A stretch of 64,000 bases of DNA, from positions 64,896,390 to 64,960,389 of the forward strand of contig OZ024912.1 in assembly GCA_964017125.1 (NCBI GenBank), written 5' to 3'. Every line of letters begins with the position of its first letter. Position 1 is the first letter of the stretch. Under the pieces are notes generated by a model. The model had not been told where the DNA came from. It did not search any database and worked only from the letters and a program-made list of their open reading frames with translations. Shown one piece after another: positions 45,320-58,500 of the stretch. Source of the stretch: Flabesymbios commensalis (Eukaryota > Annelida > Polychaeta > Terebellida > Flabelligeridae). The translations under genes and the position numbers were made by a program.

Positions 45320-46290
45320 TGAAACGAAACTAAACTGACGAAACGAAACTGACGAAACGAAACTGACAAAACTGGTTTTCTGTAATCGAGGAAATGAAAA
45401 TGACGAAACTAAGCGACGAAACTGGTTTCCTGTGATCGAGGAAACGAAACTAAGCAGACAAAACTAGTTTCCTGTAATCAGGTTTCGACGAAACTGACGA
45501 AACTGATTTTCTGTTCGAGACTGAGTTCCTGTAATCGACGAAACTGGATATCTGTAATCGACAAGACTGGGTTCCAGTAATCGACGACACTGGGTTCCTG
45601 TAATCGACGAGACAAATTATTTTCACTCTCAACTTTTAAATTTATAAATTTTAGTTTTTATGTATTTGATGGTATAGATATTTTTTACATAAATACAACT
45701 TTTTGATACAAATAATCTTATAATCAGCTAGGGGAATGTTGTGGATATCGCGAAAAAAAAGAATAATTTAATTCAGGTGTAAAAGTCTACAGCAATTGCA
45801 GTGAAATGTGTTTCCGGCCAGCTGAATTATCGCGCCACATAGATAATGGACAGATATTATAACATACATTGCAGACTGTGTGTGGATCCACATTAACCCT
45901 TTCAAGCCTGAGTGTATTATTGTCATCTTCATCCCCTACAAGTCGCGAATTGCTGTCGCAATTCTCGATTTGTAGTGGATGCAAAAAGACTTGAAGTGGG
46001 TGACAAATGAAAAAATATAGTGTTATTTTTAAAACAACTCCATGAAAATTGTTGTTCAAAAACCAGCAGGTTTCAGGAAATTAAGCCATTCTTCAGAGAT
46101 GCGAAATGATGCTTTTACCCTTGAATACCCTTAAATATAATTAATATAAGTATCCGTATAACCCCGTTGGTACCCTACAGGAATCCAGTTTCCTCAATTA
46201 CAGGAGCTCCGTTTCGTCGATTACAGGAATCCAGTTCTGTCAGTTTCGTCGATTACAGGAAACCAGTTTCGTCAGTTTCGTTTTGTCATA
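45320..46290. repeat. Foldback with GACGAAACTGGTTTCCTGTAA arms
   Basis: The left arm (about 45320-45615) iterates CGACGAAACTG and CTGGTTTCCTGTAATCGA. The right arm (46190-46290) carries the inverse (TCGATTACAGGAAACCAGTT, CAGTTTCGTCGATTACAGG). A TTAA-flanked hairpin MITE (45897) lies between. The right arm ends about 150 bp before GOLGA7 coding exon 1. Confidence 0.75.
45897..46130. mobile_element. piggyBac-like hairpin MITE, copy b
   Basis: TTAA (45893-45896) then CCCTTTCAAGCCTGAG and the family hairpin around CCCTACAAGTCGCGAATTGC. The right end is worn, with TTAA at 46131. Related copies are at 4203, 53433 and 56210. Confidence 0.65.
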
Positions 46291-46442
46291 CGACAGTAAA
46301 TTATAATCATCTGCTTATATAAGATTTTTGTTTTGGTGGTTGTGTCATTTTATACAAAGTAGGACATATTGTGCGTAAACCAATGCATTATCACGACTTA
46401 AAAACAATTGAAATGTTGTTTTTCATTTCATAGCAGCGCAAC

Positions 46443-46562
46443 ATGGATGATATGTCTCGACTTCCTGGCTCTAACTGCACTAAAGTGTTTGTGGAGAGGG
46501 ACTACTCTGAAGGCACCATAATCAAATTCCATACCAAGTATCCAGCCGCACTGGAGGGAAAG
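46443..46562 (+). CDS. GOLGA7: GOLGA7 coding exon 1
   Basis: 40 codons. ATG at 46443 directly follows an acceptor-like TTCATAG|CAGCGCAAC, and the donor is GGAAAG|GTCAGT. It encodes [18 protein letters not shown] and [20 protein letters not shown], matching the N-terminal Erf4-family segment. Confidence 0.93.
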
Positions 46563-49500
46563 GTCAGTGTCAGATAGAATTGTAGTCTAGTCTTACCCGT
46601 TTTTACAACTCAATCTATTATCCGCGAAGCATGATTATGTATTTATTTCACCTTTGCTAAGTTTTATATCTTTTATAAGTACAATGTACTTAGTAAAAGA
46701 GCCGGAAATTAATTGAAGCATTCTCTAAAGTTATGTATACTTTATGAGAAAAAAATCAATTACTGATTCACTACAACATGTTTACATTTTAATTTAATCT
46801 AAATCATTTATATTGAATTCGTCTACAAATTCTGTTTATGTATAAATTACGCCGTGTCTTAACTATATCTATTGTGACGATTGTTTTAAATCGTTTGACC
46901 TGTAAATTGATGTTATTTAATTTGACGTATGTCCCGTCATTCTGGCGGTTATAGACCTCGCTTCTCACGATATCCACCACCTCGTGCTCCAATCTTTGGT
47001 CCTACTGGTCCTAACACTGGATCTGTCCGGCCTCTCTTTGTTCAAAATAAACCAATGCAACAGAACGATCCCAGATCCATACAACCGCATCAACAGCAGC
47101 AACAGCAACTACCACAACAACAGCAGCAGCAACAGTTTCAGCAACAACAACAGCAGCAGCAACATCAGCAACAGCAGCAGCAGCAGCAGCATCAGCAACA
47201 ACAGCAGCAGCAGCAGCAACAGCAGCAACAACAACAACAGCAACAACAACAACAGCAGCAGCAGCAACATCAACAGCCCCTACAACAACAACAGCAAGTA
47301 GCACCGCAACAAGCTCAACAAAACCTGTCACCACAACCGTCTCAATCACAGCAACCTTATCAGCAGCAACAACAGCAAATCCAGCCAAAACAACAACAAC
47401 TCCAGACACAGCAACCTTCAACTGTAAGTGTGACCCCCCCTAAAGACGTTCAGCTAGAGGACAGACTAAGAAAGTTAGCTAATACAACAGTTCCTGGAGC
47501 TCCACTTCATTCATCCACACCATTAGCTAATACTGCTACTTCTCCCCAACAGACACAAACTATTGCTCAACCTGTGCAGCAGGCCAGCACATCAGGTGCT
47601 GGAAACCAGGCTACAGTCTTACCCAATGACTCCGTACCCGTTACTTTTGGTAATTCTTATTTTTAAAAAAGGTATGTTTACTTAATTTTCATTTACACCC
47701 GAATTATTATGAACTTTATACTGAGTGTACTTTATTATCTGGTCACACATGGCTGCTTACATACAATTACGCCATAACAATTATTATCATTTTTATTTAC
47801 TCATTCTTATCAGGTGTTGTGCTGCTCCATAATGTTTCTTTCATTTGATGTTGTCATCACTGACACTATTTTCAGCACATTACATGTGTAATGAAATATC
47901 AAACTAGCATGTTCGTATGCATGTATGTATGGATATATTCGTATGTTTATATGTTATTATGTTTAGCTATATTTATGCGTGTATGTACATATATATGTAT
48001 TTACATGTTTGAGTATATGTGGTCATATTGACATATTAATATAAACATCAAATTATGTTATATATTGCGAATTTGCTATAACCATGATAACTGAAATGCT
48101 CTTTAATCGTGACGCTGAATCAGTGTTGTTTTGATGTTGTCCAACGTCGCAGATGGCGGTCTAGCATCATAAAGACTTTGTTTTGACGTCACATGTGTAT
48201 GTCTATGTTGTGAATGATCAATCACGCAGTCATACCAATAACTTCACAAATATGGGCCGACATCGAAAACGACACCTCGTTTTTATGTCATTATATGGTC
48301 ATACTGGTAGTGGTGAATATATGTATACATGGTAATATTATTACGTAAATTTAAACATCACAGTTAGTTATATTCTTGCAGACTCAGGACGTTGGGTCGG
48401 TGCTGTTTTAGCGTTGGTCCAACGTCGTAGACGGTGGACCAACGTTAAAAGTTAGTTATATTTTTGCAGACTCAGGAAGTTGGGTCGGTGCTGTTTTAGC
48501 GATGGTCCAACGTCGTAGACGGTGGACCAGCTTTGGACTGGCACGGATTGGCGTCTGGTGTCTGGTGAGGGTGAAATTTATATGTATGAAATACGGGACG
48601 CTGAATTGATGGTGTTTTGATATTGGTCTAACGTAACAGACGATGGACCGGCATCTGAGCAACTTCGGTTCGACAAATCATATCATCTGGAATTGTACAT
48701 CTCCCCACTCTTTCTTGTCTAAATGTCACAACATATCAACACGTCACACACAACATGTGACAACCACGACAATTTTTGCTGTACAGTCATGTCGGCATTT
48801 TCGTTTTGTCTGCACTATTTCCTTTTTTTTTGCACCTTGTTTTCATGCAGATTCATGACCATTTACAAATGTATATATTTAAACTTTGTGGTAGGCCTAC
48901 ACATTATTACTCTTGTTATATTTGACGTTAGTATAACGTTTACCCAAATTTTACATGGATAGCGAACCCTTTCAATTTATAGAAGGCGAAAATAATAATA
49001 CATTGACTGATTTATTACAAAATCATAACAGTGAAGAAGAATTTGATAATTTTACCTTGAATTTTGATAAACACTCTCCTTACTATGACCACAAATCTTT
49101 CTTAACTTTTCTACAAGATAATGACAAATCATTTACAGTATTAAGTATTAATGTTGCAAGCCTTAGATCAAAATTTGATGAAATTGAAATTTTTATAAAT
49201 GAGGTAACACTATGTTGTCCACCTCTGAGTGCAATATGCATTCAGGAAACATGGTTAAATGAGCACGATGATATATCATTATTTAATTTAAATGGCTATA
49301 ACTGCATATCTCAAGGAAAAACTTGTAGTCAAAGAGGAGGTCTCGTTATATATTTAAATGACGACTTTAACTATAATATCATAAAATGTCCGGAAATTTC
49401 AACTTTATGGGAATGTCAAATTATTGAAATAACTAGCAATATGCTCTCTAGAAAAGTAATCTTGGGGAATGTCTACCGACTTCCTAGAGAAACATCCGCC

Positions 49501-52500
49501 GATCACAAAACATTTATTGATGAATTTTCCCCCATATTAGCTCAATTGGAACAATCCCACTCCGAAGTCATTATAGCTGGCGATTTCAACATTAATTTAC
49601 TAGACATAAAGACTAAAGATAAAGTATTAGCTTTTTATAATTCTTTTACTACTACTGGCTTTTTGCCTGAAATTACTTTGCCTACACGATTTTCACATAG
49701 GACAGGTACACTTATCGACAATTTTCTTTGCAAATTATCAGATATATCTTTAAAATCTAAGTCTGGCATTCTTGTAGATAGATTTTCAGATCACCAACCA
49801 TATTTCATGTCAATAAATCTAAGAACGGTCAACATTATCCCACATAAATATATAACTATCAATAAACAAACGCCCATTGCTATCCAGAATTTTAAAGAAG
49901 AACTTTCAAGCTCCAATATTATGGAATTACTTGATGTGAATTTGGAATCCAATCCCAACAATAATTATGATGTATTACACGACTTAATATGTGCACTGAA
50001 ACAAAAACATTTTCCAAATAAAAAAATTAAATTTAATAAATACAAACACAAGAGTACGCCATGGATTACAACGGGTATTTTAAAGTCAATCAAATTCAAA
50101 AATAAAATACACTTGGCACTTAGGAGAACACCACATGAATCTCCTCATTACAATACAATAGAAACAAATTTACGAAATTATAATATCATACTAAAAAAAT
50201 CGATTAGATTGGCAAAAAAAAATTATTACACTACAAATTTTCAAAAGGCAAAAGGTAACCTTAAAAAAAGCTGGTCAGCTATAAATGAAATGTTATGCAA
50301 GAAAAGAAAAAAAGTAAATTTCCCTGAATTTTTCAAAATTGACAATACCGTAGTTACAGGTACAACTAGTATTGCGAATAAATTCAACTTTTTCTTTACA
50401 AATATCGGACCAAATCTGGCAGAAGAAATTTGCGGCCCGTCTAGAAATAATTTTAAAAACTATTTATTGAATCAAAATGATAACAATTTGACCTTTAAAC
50501 TCATAGGAGAAGATTTTGTTAGCAAACTGATAGACGATTTAGATAGCAAAAATAGTACAGGATGTGATGGGTTATCAAACACCTTACTTAAATCTATTAA
50601 ACTAAACCTAGTTAAACCAATAACACTCATTGTTAATCAAATGCTAACAACGGGTATATTCCCTGACAAATTAAAAATAGCAAAAGTCATACCATTATTC
50701 AAAAAGGGAGATAAATCTATATTTTCGAATTACAGGCCCATTTCTCTATTACCATCAATATCCAAACTTTTTGAAAAAGTAATTTATCAACAACTATACA
50801 AATATTTTGAAGATTCAAATTTATTCTACGAGAGTCAATATGGTTTTCGGAAGGGTCATTCCACGGAATTGGCCTCCCTAGAACTAGTAAACAGGTTGTT
50901 ATCTAAAATGGATAAAGGCGAGGTACCTGTAGCTATATTCATTGATTTATCCAAAGCCTTCGACACCTTAGACCATGATATATTACTATACAAATTAAAA
51001 TGCTATGGACTAACAGGTAATTCTATAAATTTATTAAAATGTTATTTAACAAATAGACAACAATATGTACACTATGATAATACTGACTCAAATTTCTTAA
51101 AAATAACCACTGGGGTACCTCAAGGTTCCATTTTGGGGCCTTTACTATTCTTAATTTATATGAATGATATACATAAATCTTCCAATCTCTTTCATTTTAT
51201 CCTTTTTGCAGACGACACGACTCTAATAACAAAGAATGCTATTTATAATACAGATAGTATTAATGCAGAACTAGCAAAACTCTCAATATGGTTTAAGGTA
51301 AACAAACTTTCTCTTAATGTTTCCAAATCCAAATTTATGGTTTTTCGTTCGGCAAGAAAACAAACACCTATACCATTAATACAAATAGACAATAACGTTA
51401 TTGAATGCGTCGAAAACTTCAATTTCTTAGGTTTAATTATCAATAAGCAATTGAAATGGAAAGATCACATAGACCACATTGTCCTGAAAATATCACGCAT
51501 CATCGGCGTCCTAACAAGATTGAAAAATCATATACCCTTAAATATTTTAATCACGCTTTACAACTCACTGTTATTACCACACATAAATTATTCGCTCATA
51601 GTTTGGGGACACCAGCCATCCAAACTAACAAACTTGCAAAAGAAATGTATTCGAATTATAACAAAAAACAAAATGTTTGCCCATACTGATCCACTATTTA
51701 AAAACTTGCATATTTTAAAAGCAGAGGATATTTTTAAAATACAGCAATTTAAATTATACTACAAATACTTAAAACACACTTTGCCCACATTCTTTCTGAA
51801 TCTCCAGTTCAGGACAAGTGGACATAATTATAATACAAGGAATCAAGATCTATATAAATGTCGTATAAAACATGAATTTGCTAGACAGTGCTTATTATAT
51901 AATATACCCGATGCAATCAATAACTGCCCAACAAATATAAAGGAAAAGTTTTTTACTCACAGTTTGCAAGGTGTCATCACTTATGCTAAATCATCAATAT
52001 TAAACAGCTACGACAGTATTTGTCATATTCCTCGGTGCTATGTTTGTAGCGCAATTTAATAATATATGTTTGTGTATTACAACAATTTTTCCGTCTTTTT
52101 AATCATCATATTGCCTATACCTTACACATGTTACAGTCTGATAGAGTATTAATTTTTGAAGGTTCAAAGTTACCCGTTAAGTTCTAGTATTTATTGCAAC
52201 TGAATTCTCAAATGTATTAGTCATTCTTCTATAATAACTTTTTATGATACTTAGGCCTACTACTATATAATAGTTTTTCTATTCACAATATTGGTTTATA
52301 TTGTCTGATGATAGCTCCCTGTCTGTCGCCTCGGTCTTCGAGCTATCTTAGTACTGAGGTGATAGCCAGGGAGTTAACATCACCTTCATTAATATGTACT
52401 TGAAATATCGAATAAACCTGTAATATAAATGTAATGTAATGTAGGTGGCCTCCACGCTAGCGACCATTGCTTGGTCTTAGTGGAGGTCTCCTGATCATCA

Positions 52501-55500
52501 TAATATATACAACTGCTTCTATATTACTATGTACTTACTCTCTTTGATCAAATAAATGAATCTGAATCTGAATCTGAATCTGATGTTTAATAAAAGTTCA
52601 ATATAATTTCTCTTTTCTATAACTTTTGGAAAAAATAACACAGTGTGACAATATTTGGTATGTGGTTTTCTTCTGAGAACATATTAAAAAAGGGGGCACA
52701 TTGACTTAGAACTGTACTCTTATCTGGTGTTTTATATCTCGTGTGGTATATCATTCATGTATATTAAAGCAGATGAATCGTGGTGATCACACGTAGTCGA
52801 TTGTGAGTGTGTGTCACATTGGTATCTACAGATAATACACTATTTGAGGCTGCCTTGCCATAGTAACTTCTCATTATTTTTTGGATACGATAATTCACTA
52901 TAATTCTTGAACTATGGGCTAGCATGGTCAAACGAATTCTTGAAGCAAATTTATTAGATTATTTGCATAAAATATAGGTGTTGTCTCAACTATGGTCTCC
53001 TGTTATTCTGTACATTGTAGCCATACATATAATTTGTTTGATCACATAAATTTGTCTTATTAATTTAAAAATACTACTTATCATTATTATAGTACATGTA
53101 CATGCCTCGAAATAAGCCATTCCTCCAGTCCGATACGGTCCAAAAATGTATAGGAATGACAAACTGACCGTCGACATGCTATGCCTCTAAAAGGAGTGGC
53201 AGTTTTTTTCTCAGAAATGATAGTTTCTTTAAGTTGCAAGTCAGGTTTAATAGATTTAACCCTTTCAGAGAATTAAACAATTAAAATATCTATATTTTCA
53301 GATGTATCTATGTATTCAGATGAAGCAGATGGAGCTAACCAAGACATGTATGATGATTTCAAATTGGTTTAACCCCTTCATATATTAGTCTTCATGGTTT
53401 AAACAAGACTAATTCTGCGTTGTAAGGGTTAACCCTTTAAGCCCTCACGATGCATTTAAGCATCATTTTACATCCCTGAGAACAGCCTTAATTTCCCTAC
53501 AACAAGGGTTTTAAAACGAAATTCTCATGAAACTAATTTACCAATACATGGCAATTTTCTTTAATTTTTAAATCACATCAAATCATCTTCATTCACTACA
53601 AGTCGGGAATTGCGACAGCAATTCGCGGCTTGTAGTGGATGAAGATGACAATGGTAAATTCAGGCTTGAAAGGGTTAAATAATAAGCGTGCTTAGGCTAC
53701 GACTGAAAATACCACTCAAATGTTTCACTGTTACACTCGGGTAGCTTAGTATATACCGGTATATCTTGTTCAGGCCCGGTTTAATATATGTAGCCTGTAA
53801 ATGCTAACAATGACGCAAGTATCATTTCACACATTTACGCCGCTAACGCATGTATTTAGTCTTTGTGGGTACTGGGATGATTGCTAGTAGTAGAACTTCT
53901 CGCCCCCATCCGGGGAGGGTCATTAGGGATCTGTTTCGTCTGTTGGATGCTGTTACGGCATTGTACGGAAGCACTAGTCTACAGCAATCATCCAAGGGCA
54001 GCTGCAGCCTCCTCGTATCTGGCTATAATCTTCGGGCGGATTGCCAGTGGCGTACCCTGGTTCCTCCGCTCAACATCGGAGCCAATGCAGCACCCGCATC
54101 AGTGCTGGCGCTGATGTAGGCTGTGGTAGCCTTAAATAACCGGCAATAGCGTGTTTGACATTAGGTCTCTCACGTGGGATGAATGGAGTTACCCAGAGGG
54201 AGTGATCCTTCCTCTTGTTACTCTAGGGACTATCCGACCCGAGGATAGCGGAGCTGCGCAAAATGCCACAGAATTTCATCATTAAATTGTACAGCGAAAC
54301 TCAAGTCTCCGGCCGTCTGGGCATGTCTGGGTGTATATCCCCTAGACATGCCCAGAACCCCTTATCGGGCGAGCGAAGGAAAACGCTCTCAATAACCCAC
54401 CATGCCCTATCACCCCCACCCTCACATCATCATCTGTACATCATTTCATCTCATCAATTGACTACAACGTTTTTATCGTATTACAATGTCACTTAAAAGA
54501 CCTTTTGTGCCGAAAAGTGACGTAAAGCAATGATTTACTACTACTACTACTCAAGTCTCCGGCCGTCTGGGCATGTCTGCATGTCTGGGGGTATATCCCC
54601 TAGACATGCCCAGAACCCCTTATCGGGCGAGCGAAGGAAAACGCTCTTAATAGCCCACCATGCCCTATCACCCCCACCCTCACAGCATCATCTGTACATC
54701 ATTCATCTGATCAATTGACTACAACGTTTTTATCGTATTATAATGTCACTTAAAAGACCTTTTGTGCCGAAAAGTGATGTAAAGCAATGATTTACTACTA
54801 CTACTATTTAGTCTTTGGCTTAATGTTGTCTCAACATGAACACCATGCCTGCAGACGTTGGCCTGACATTCAGGCGTCATCAGAGGTGAAATCCTCTGTT
54901 GAATCGGTAAAGAAGTGGCTGAGTGATCAAGCCTGCTGTAGTTGATGTCCTGCTTAGATCTACACATTCCCATTTTTCTTGTGATTGCCAGTCGAGGGGG
55001 GTTAGCGGGGGCACTGTCCTTTGCGTGGTTTTGTGAATTTGTTGGACCTTCTCATGCAATTTTATATGGCCTTTGTGTTTCTACTACGCCTCTTCTGACA
55101 GGGGGATTAGCCGTTGTCATGGCGATGGTGGTTTCAGATCCCTTCAGATTTTGTAGGCTGTCGTACCTGTCTGAAATACCGTCAACTATATTGTTTTGCG
55201 ACTGGTTGATACAAAACATTATTGATTTTTTTATAATGCCATCTGCAGATTTGTCGTCAAATTAGTAAATCAAAAATCAAGAATTGTTCCCACAATTTTG
55301 TCTTACATATTGAGCTGCTATATAAAATGAAATTATCACTTATTTATTGGTATTACTATATAATAAACATTTTCGCGCAATCAATGAAATCACGAAAAAT
55401 GTCCCTTTTCCAACCACCTCCGCACTATACCGGCGGGCGCCAGGCACACAGTTCATAGGTCTGGATCCGCCGAGGCTTGATGATCGCCACACATGCAGCC

Positions 55501-58500
55501 TCTGGCGTAATTCCCGCCCAAACCGTCTCCACTCTAGCAGACCAAATTACATTCGAACTCCACAATGTATCTATATGACATTATAACTTATCCTATCATG
55601 ATCTAATAGAGCAAAAATGTGTAATAGATACAATTGAACACGTGTGTACGTTTCGTCTGAGATATGTCATTTGATGGAATTAACAGTATTATCAGGGTTT
55701 ATGATGTTAACCTGCTTATAGTGTGTTGCCCGCCTCCCTACATTGCGCTGATGGCCATTTTTGCAGCAAAGGCCAGACCACTTCACAGCTCAGCGGAGCG
55801 TGTGGTCCAGATATATTTCGTGTATATCGATTGGGCATGTTTTCTAGATTAAAAACTGCGGAATAATAGAATTGTGTGATGTACATGACAGTATGGTCAC
55901 GTATTGTGGCTCTCGATAATCACAATTTGTGTGCAATCAACTAACTAGAAGAGATTGATTGTTATCCCTTACAGCGCGGGGATCGACTTTAAACGTCAGA
56001 ATCTAACGTTAGTCTTTAGACAGGTAGACGTCAGATTCTGACGGTCTAAAGTCGATTCCTGCACTGTAAGGTAAACATATGATATTTATAATAGCCGTAG
56101 ATCGATCCTCAACACAGTTATTCAAATGAAGCGGAAAAAGCTTACTAAGACATTTATGATGTTTTCAAATTAAAATACCCCTTTGGTCTCGATGATGTCA
56201 GCGCTTTAACCCTTTCAAGCCTGATTTATCATTGTCATCTTCATCCACCACAAGCCGCGAATTGCTGTCGCAATTCTCGACTTGTAGTGGATGATCATGA
56301 TTTGATGTGGTTTAAAAATTAAAGAAAATTGCCATGAATTGGTAAACCAGTTTCATGGAAATTATCATTATGAACCCTTGGTTGTAGGTAAATTAAATCT
56401 CCCTTTCTCGGGATTGTCAATCTATTATCATGATTATTATGTTTTACTTCAGCACGCATGCATTATAGGCCTAATCATAATACACTGATTTATTATCAGA
56501 AACAAGATTGAAGAAATAGATGCTACCCTGGATATTTATGTAATTAGGCAGCCCTCGCCGAGGCGGACTGCCTACTGTATTCCACACGGTCCGCTGCCGC
56601 CTCCTCCAACGTAGTTATTTGATTTTCAAAATATCTACTAATCTTTCAACTTCTGCTTCCCCATATTTCACGTAGTCATAACATACCACTGGGGAATGTT
56701 TTAGTGAAATTTAATCCCCATATCATCAACCCTTTAATTACTACGGTCACTAACGAAGAAATTCTCGTTAGCGCGTTTCACGGAAAAAGATCCAACAGAT
56801 CTTCTTTTAATTTAGCAAATATGCTCAGCTATGTCAGCCAATGACCTGATTAACTTTTGAGAGCAAACAATTTCAAAATGGCTGTATAGTCATTTTGAAT
56901 TTGAGTAATTTTGTGATATTTACGTAATTCAAAACAAAGCAAAATAGCTGGACCATGAATATAAAACAATATATAAAATTAAAAATGGCCGACTGATAGT
57001 CATTTTGTCTCAATTTTGCTCATTATCTCAGAATCCTAGTATTATAAACTGTCCTGTTTTGCATAAGATTAACCCTTGACAAAGTTTGCTGATTTATATC
57101 AAATTTGAAATGGCCCACTGGCGTTAACGGAGGAGAACATGGATAATGTGTACGCCAGTGTAGTCATCAATATTCACTAGAGGGGGGGGGGTGTAGAATT
57201 GGCCTCTGCCTATAACCAATGAAGTTTAACACACATGGTGCCGCAGTTCTTGCTGTACCTAGATGGTTCCATATGACTGTCTGGCACAGCCGATTTAGTG
57301 ATTTTTTTTTCATTTTTACGTCAATAATTTCACCTTGTGGGCAAGATAAGTTCAAAAGTTTTTCATCTATCCTGCTCAAGTTTGTTATGTATCTTACTAA
57401 TAACCAGTTTTCGGAAAAATTTAATAATGGCCGATTTATTTCGATTTTTCGCATTTTAGGTTCATAATTTTACCCTGTGATAAGGGTATCCTGTACAAAT
57501 TTGTTATAAATGCATTTCACTGATATTTATTACATGTAGTTCCAGGACAAGTTCAATAATGGCTGAAAAAATCTTAAAAATGGTGGATTTATTGCGATTT
57601 TTCGTATTTTACATATCCAATTTTACCTTGTGGGCGTGATAAATTCAAAAAAATTTCATGTCGCCTGCTCAAATTTGTACTGGATGTTGCTAATAACCAG
57701 CTCTCGGACTAGCGGGCAATTGTCTACTGTGCCCTTGTTTTTGTCAGAGATGCCAGTTTTCCGGAAATTTGGATGATACTATATGACTAAATCAAAATGT
57801 TTTTTTCGACTTAACAAAAAGTAAATCCAGATTTTCGGATTTTTTTCCCATGACCCACTGGCATCTCTGCTTTGTAGTGAAATGGTGACATAGGCCTTTG
57901 GCCTTTGATTTGGCTCTAGTTTCTTCTTCACCTTTGCTTGTAATTTTCCAACCCATTTCTTCAACAACCCAGCTTGACCTCCTGTTAATCCCTATTTATC
58001 TAATCTACTGATCTCATAATCTTTCTTCTTCAATATTATTATACATGTCTATGTAGAAATATCAGCTATCTCTGTATATGTTTTCACCATTGCAGACCCT
58101 GTTGCAGATAATAATTATGTGATATGTTGAGCCGCCACATATAAACAAGATCTGAAATAAATTTAATCCATGGTACGTTGAGCGAGGTGAAATAACTTAT
58201 ATAGCCTATAGTTAACATAGTTTATATTAGAGTTGAGCACCGCCGATCATCCAATCAGAAAGTCAAAACAAAAGGAAAACTGCTTTCAAACAGATGAACA
58301 CCAGGTCCTGTGTAGGTTTTGCGCTTGACATAATCTCTAAGATGCTTGTTGTAGTTTATATACTGGTACGAATAACATGATCACACGATAACGAATAACA
58401 CGATGAGAGTCGACGCACTACATGGGCTACATATAATTTTTATAGAGAGTCAAAAACAGGTATGAAGCGAGTGAGACTCCAATGCGTGGGTCACACGTGT

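Noticed and set aside
47011-47421. 136-codon minus-strand ORF rich in Ala and Val
   Set aside because: It is the antisense of the CAG/CAA tract in the plus-strand Gln-rich ORF.
51243-51689. Small ORFs inside the LINE RT region
   Set aside because: They overlap the 1,034-codon LINE protein in other frames.
54942-55265. 107-codon hydrophobic ORF in the GOLGA7 intron
   Set aside because: No domain, no start context and no partner exon; length is within what chance gives in 64 kb.
57167-57467. ORFs on both strands near 57.3 kb
   Set aside because: They run through pearl-like satellite units and share their repeat structure.
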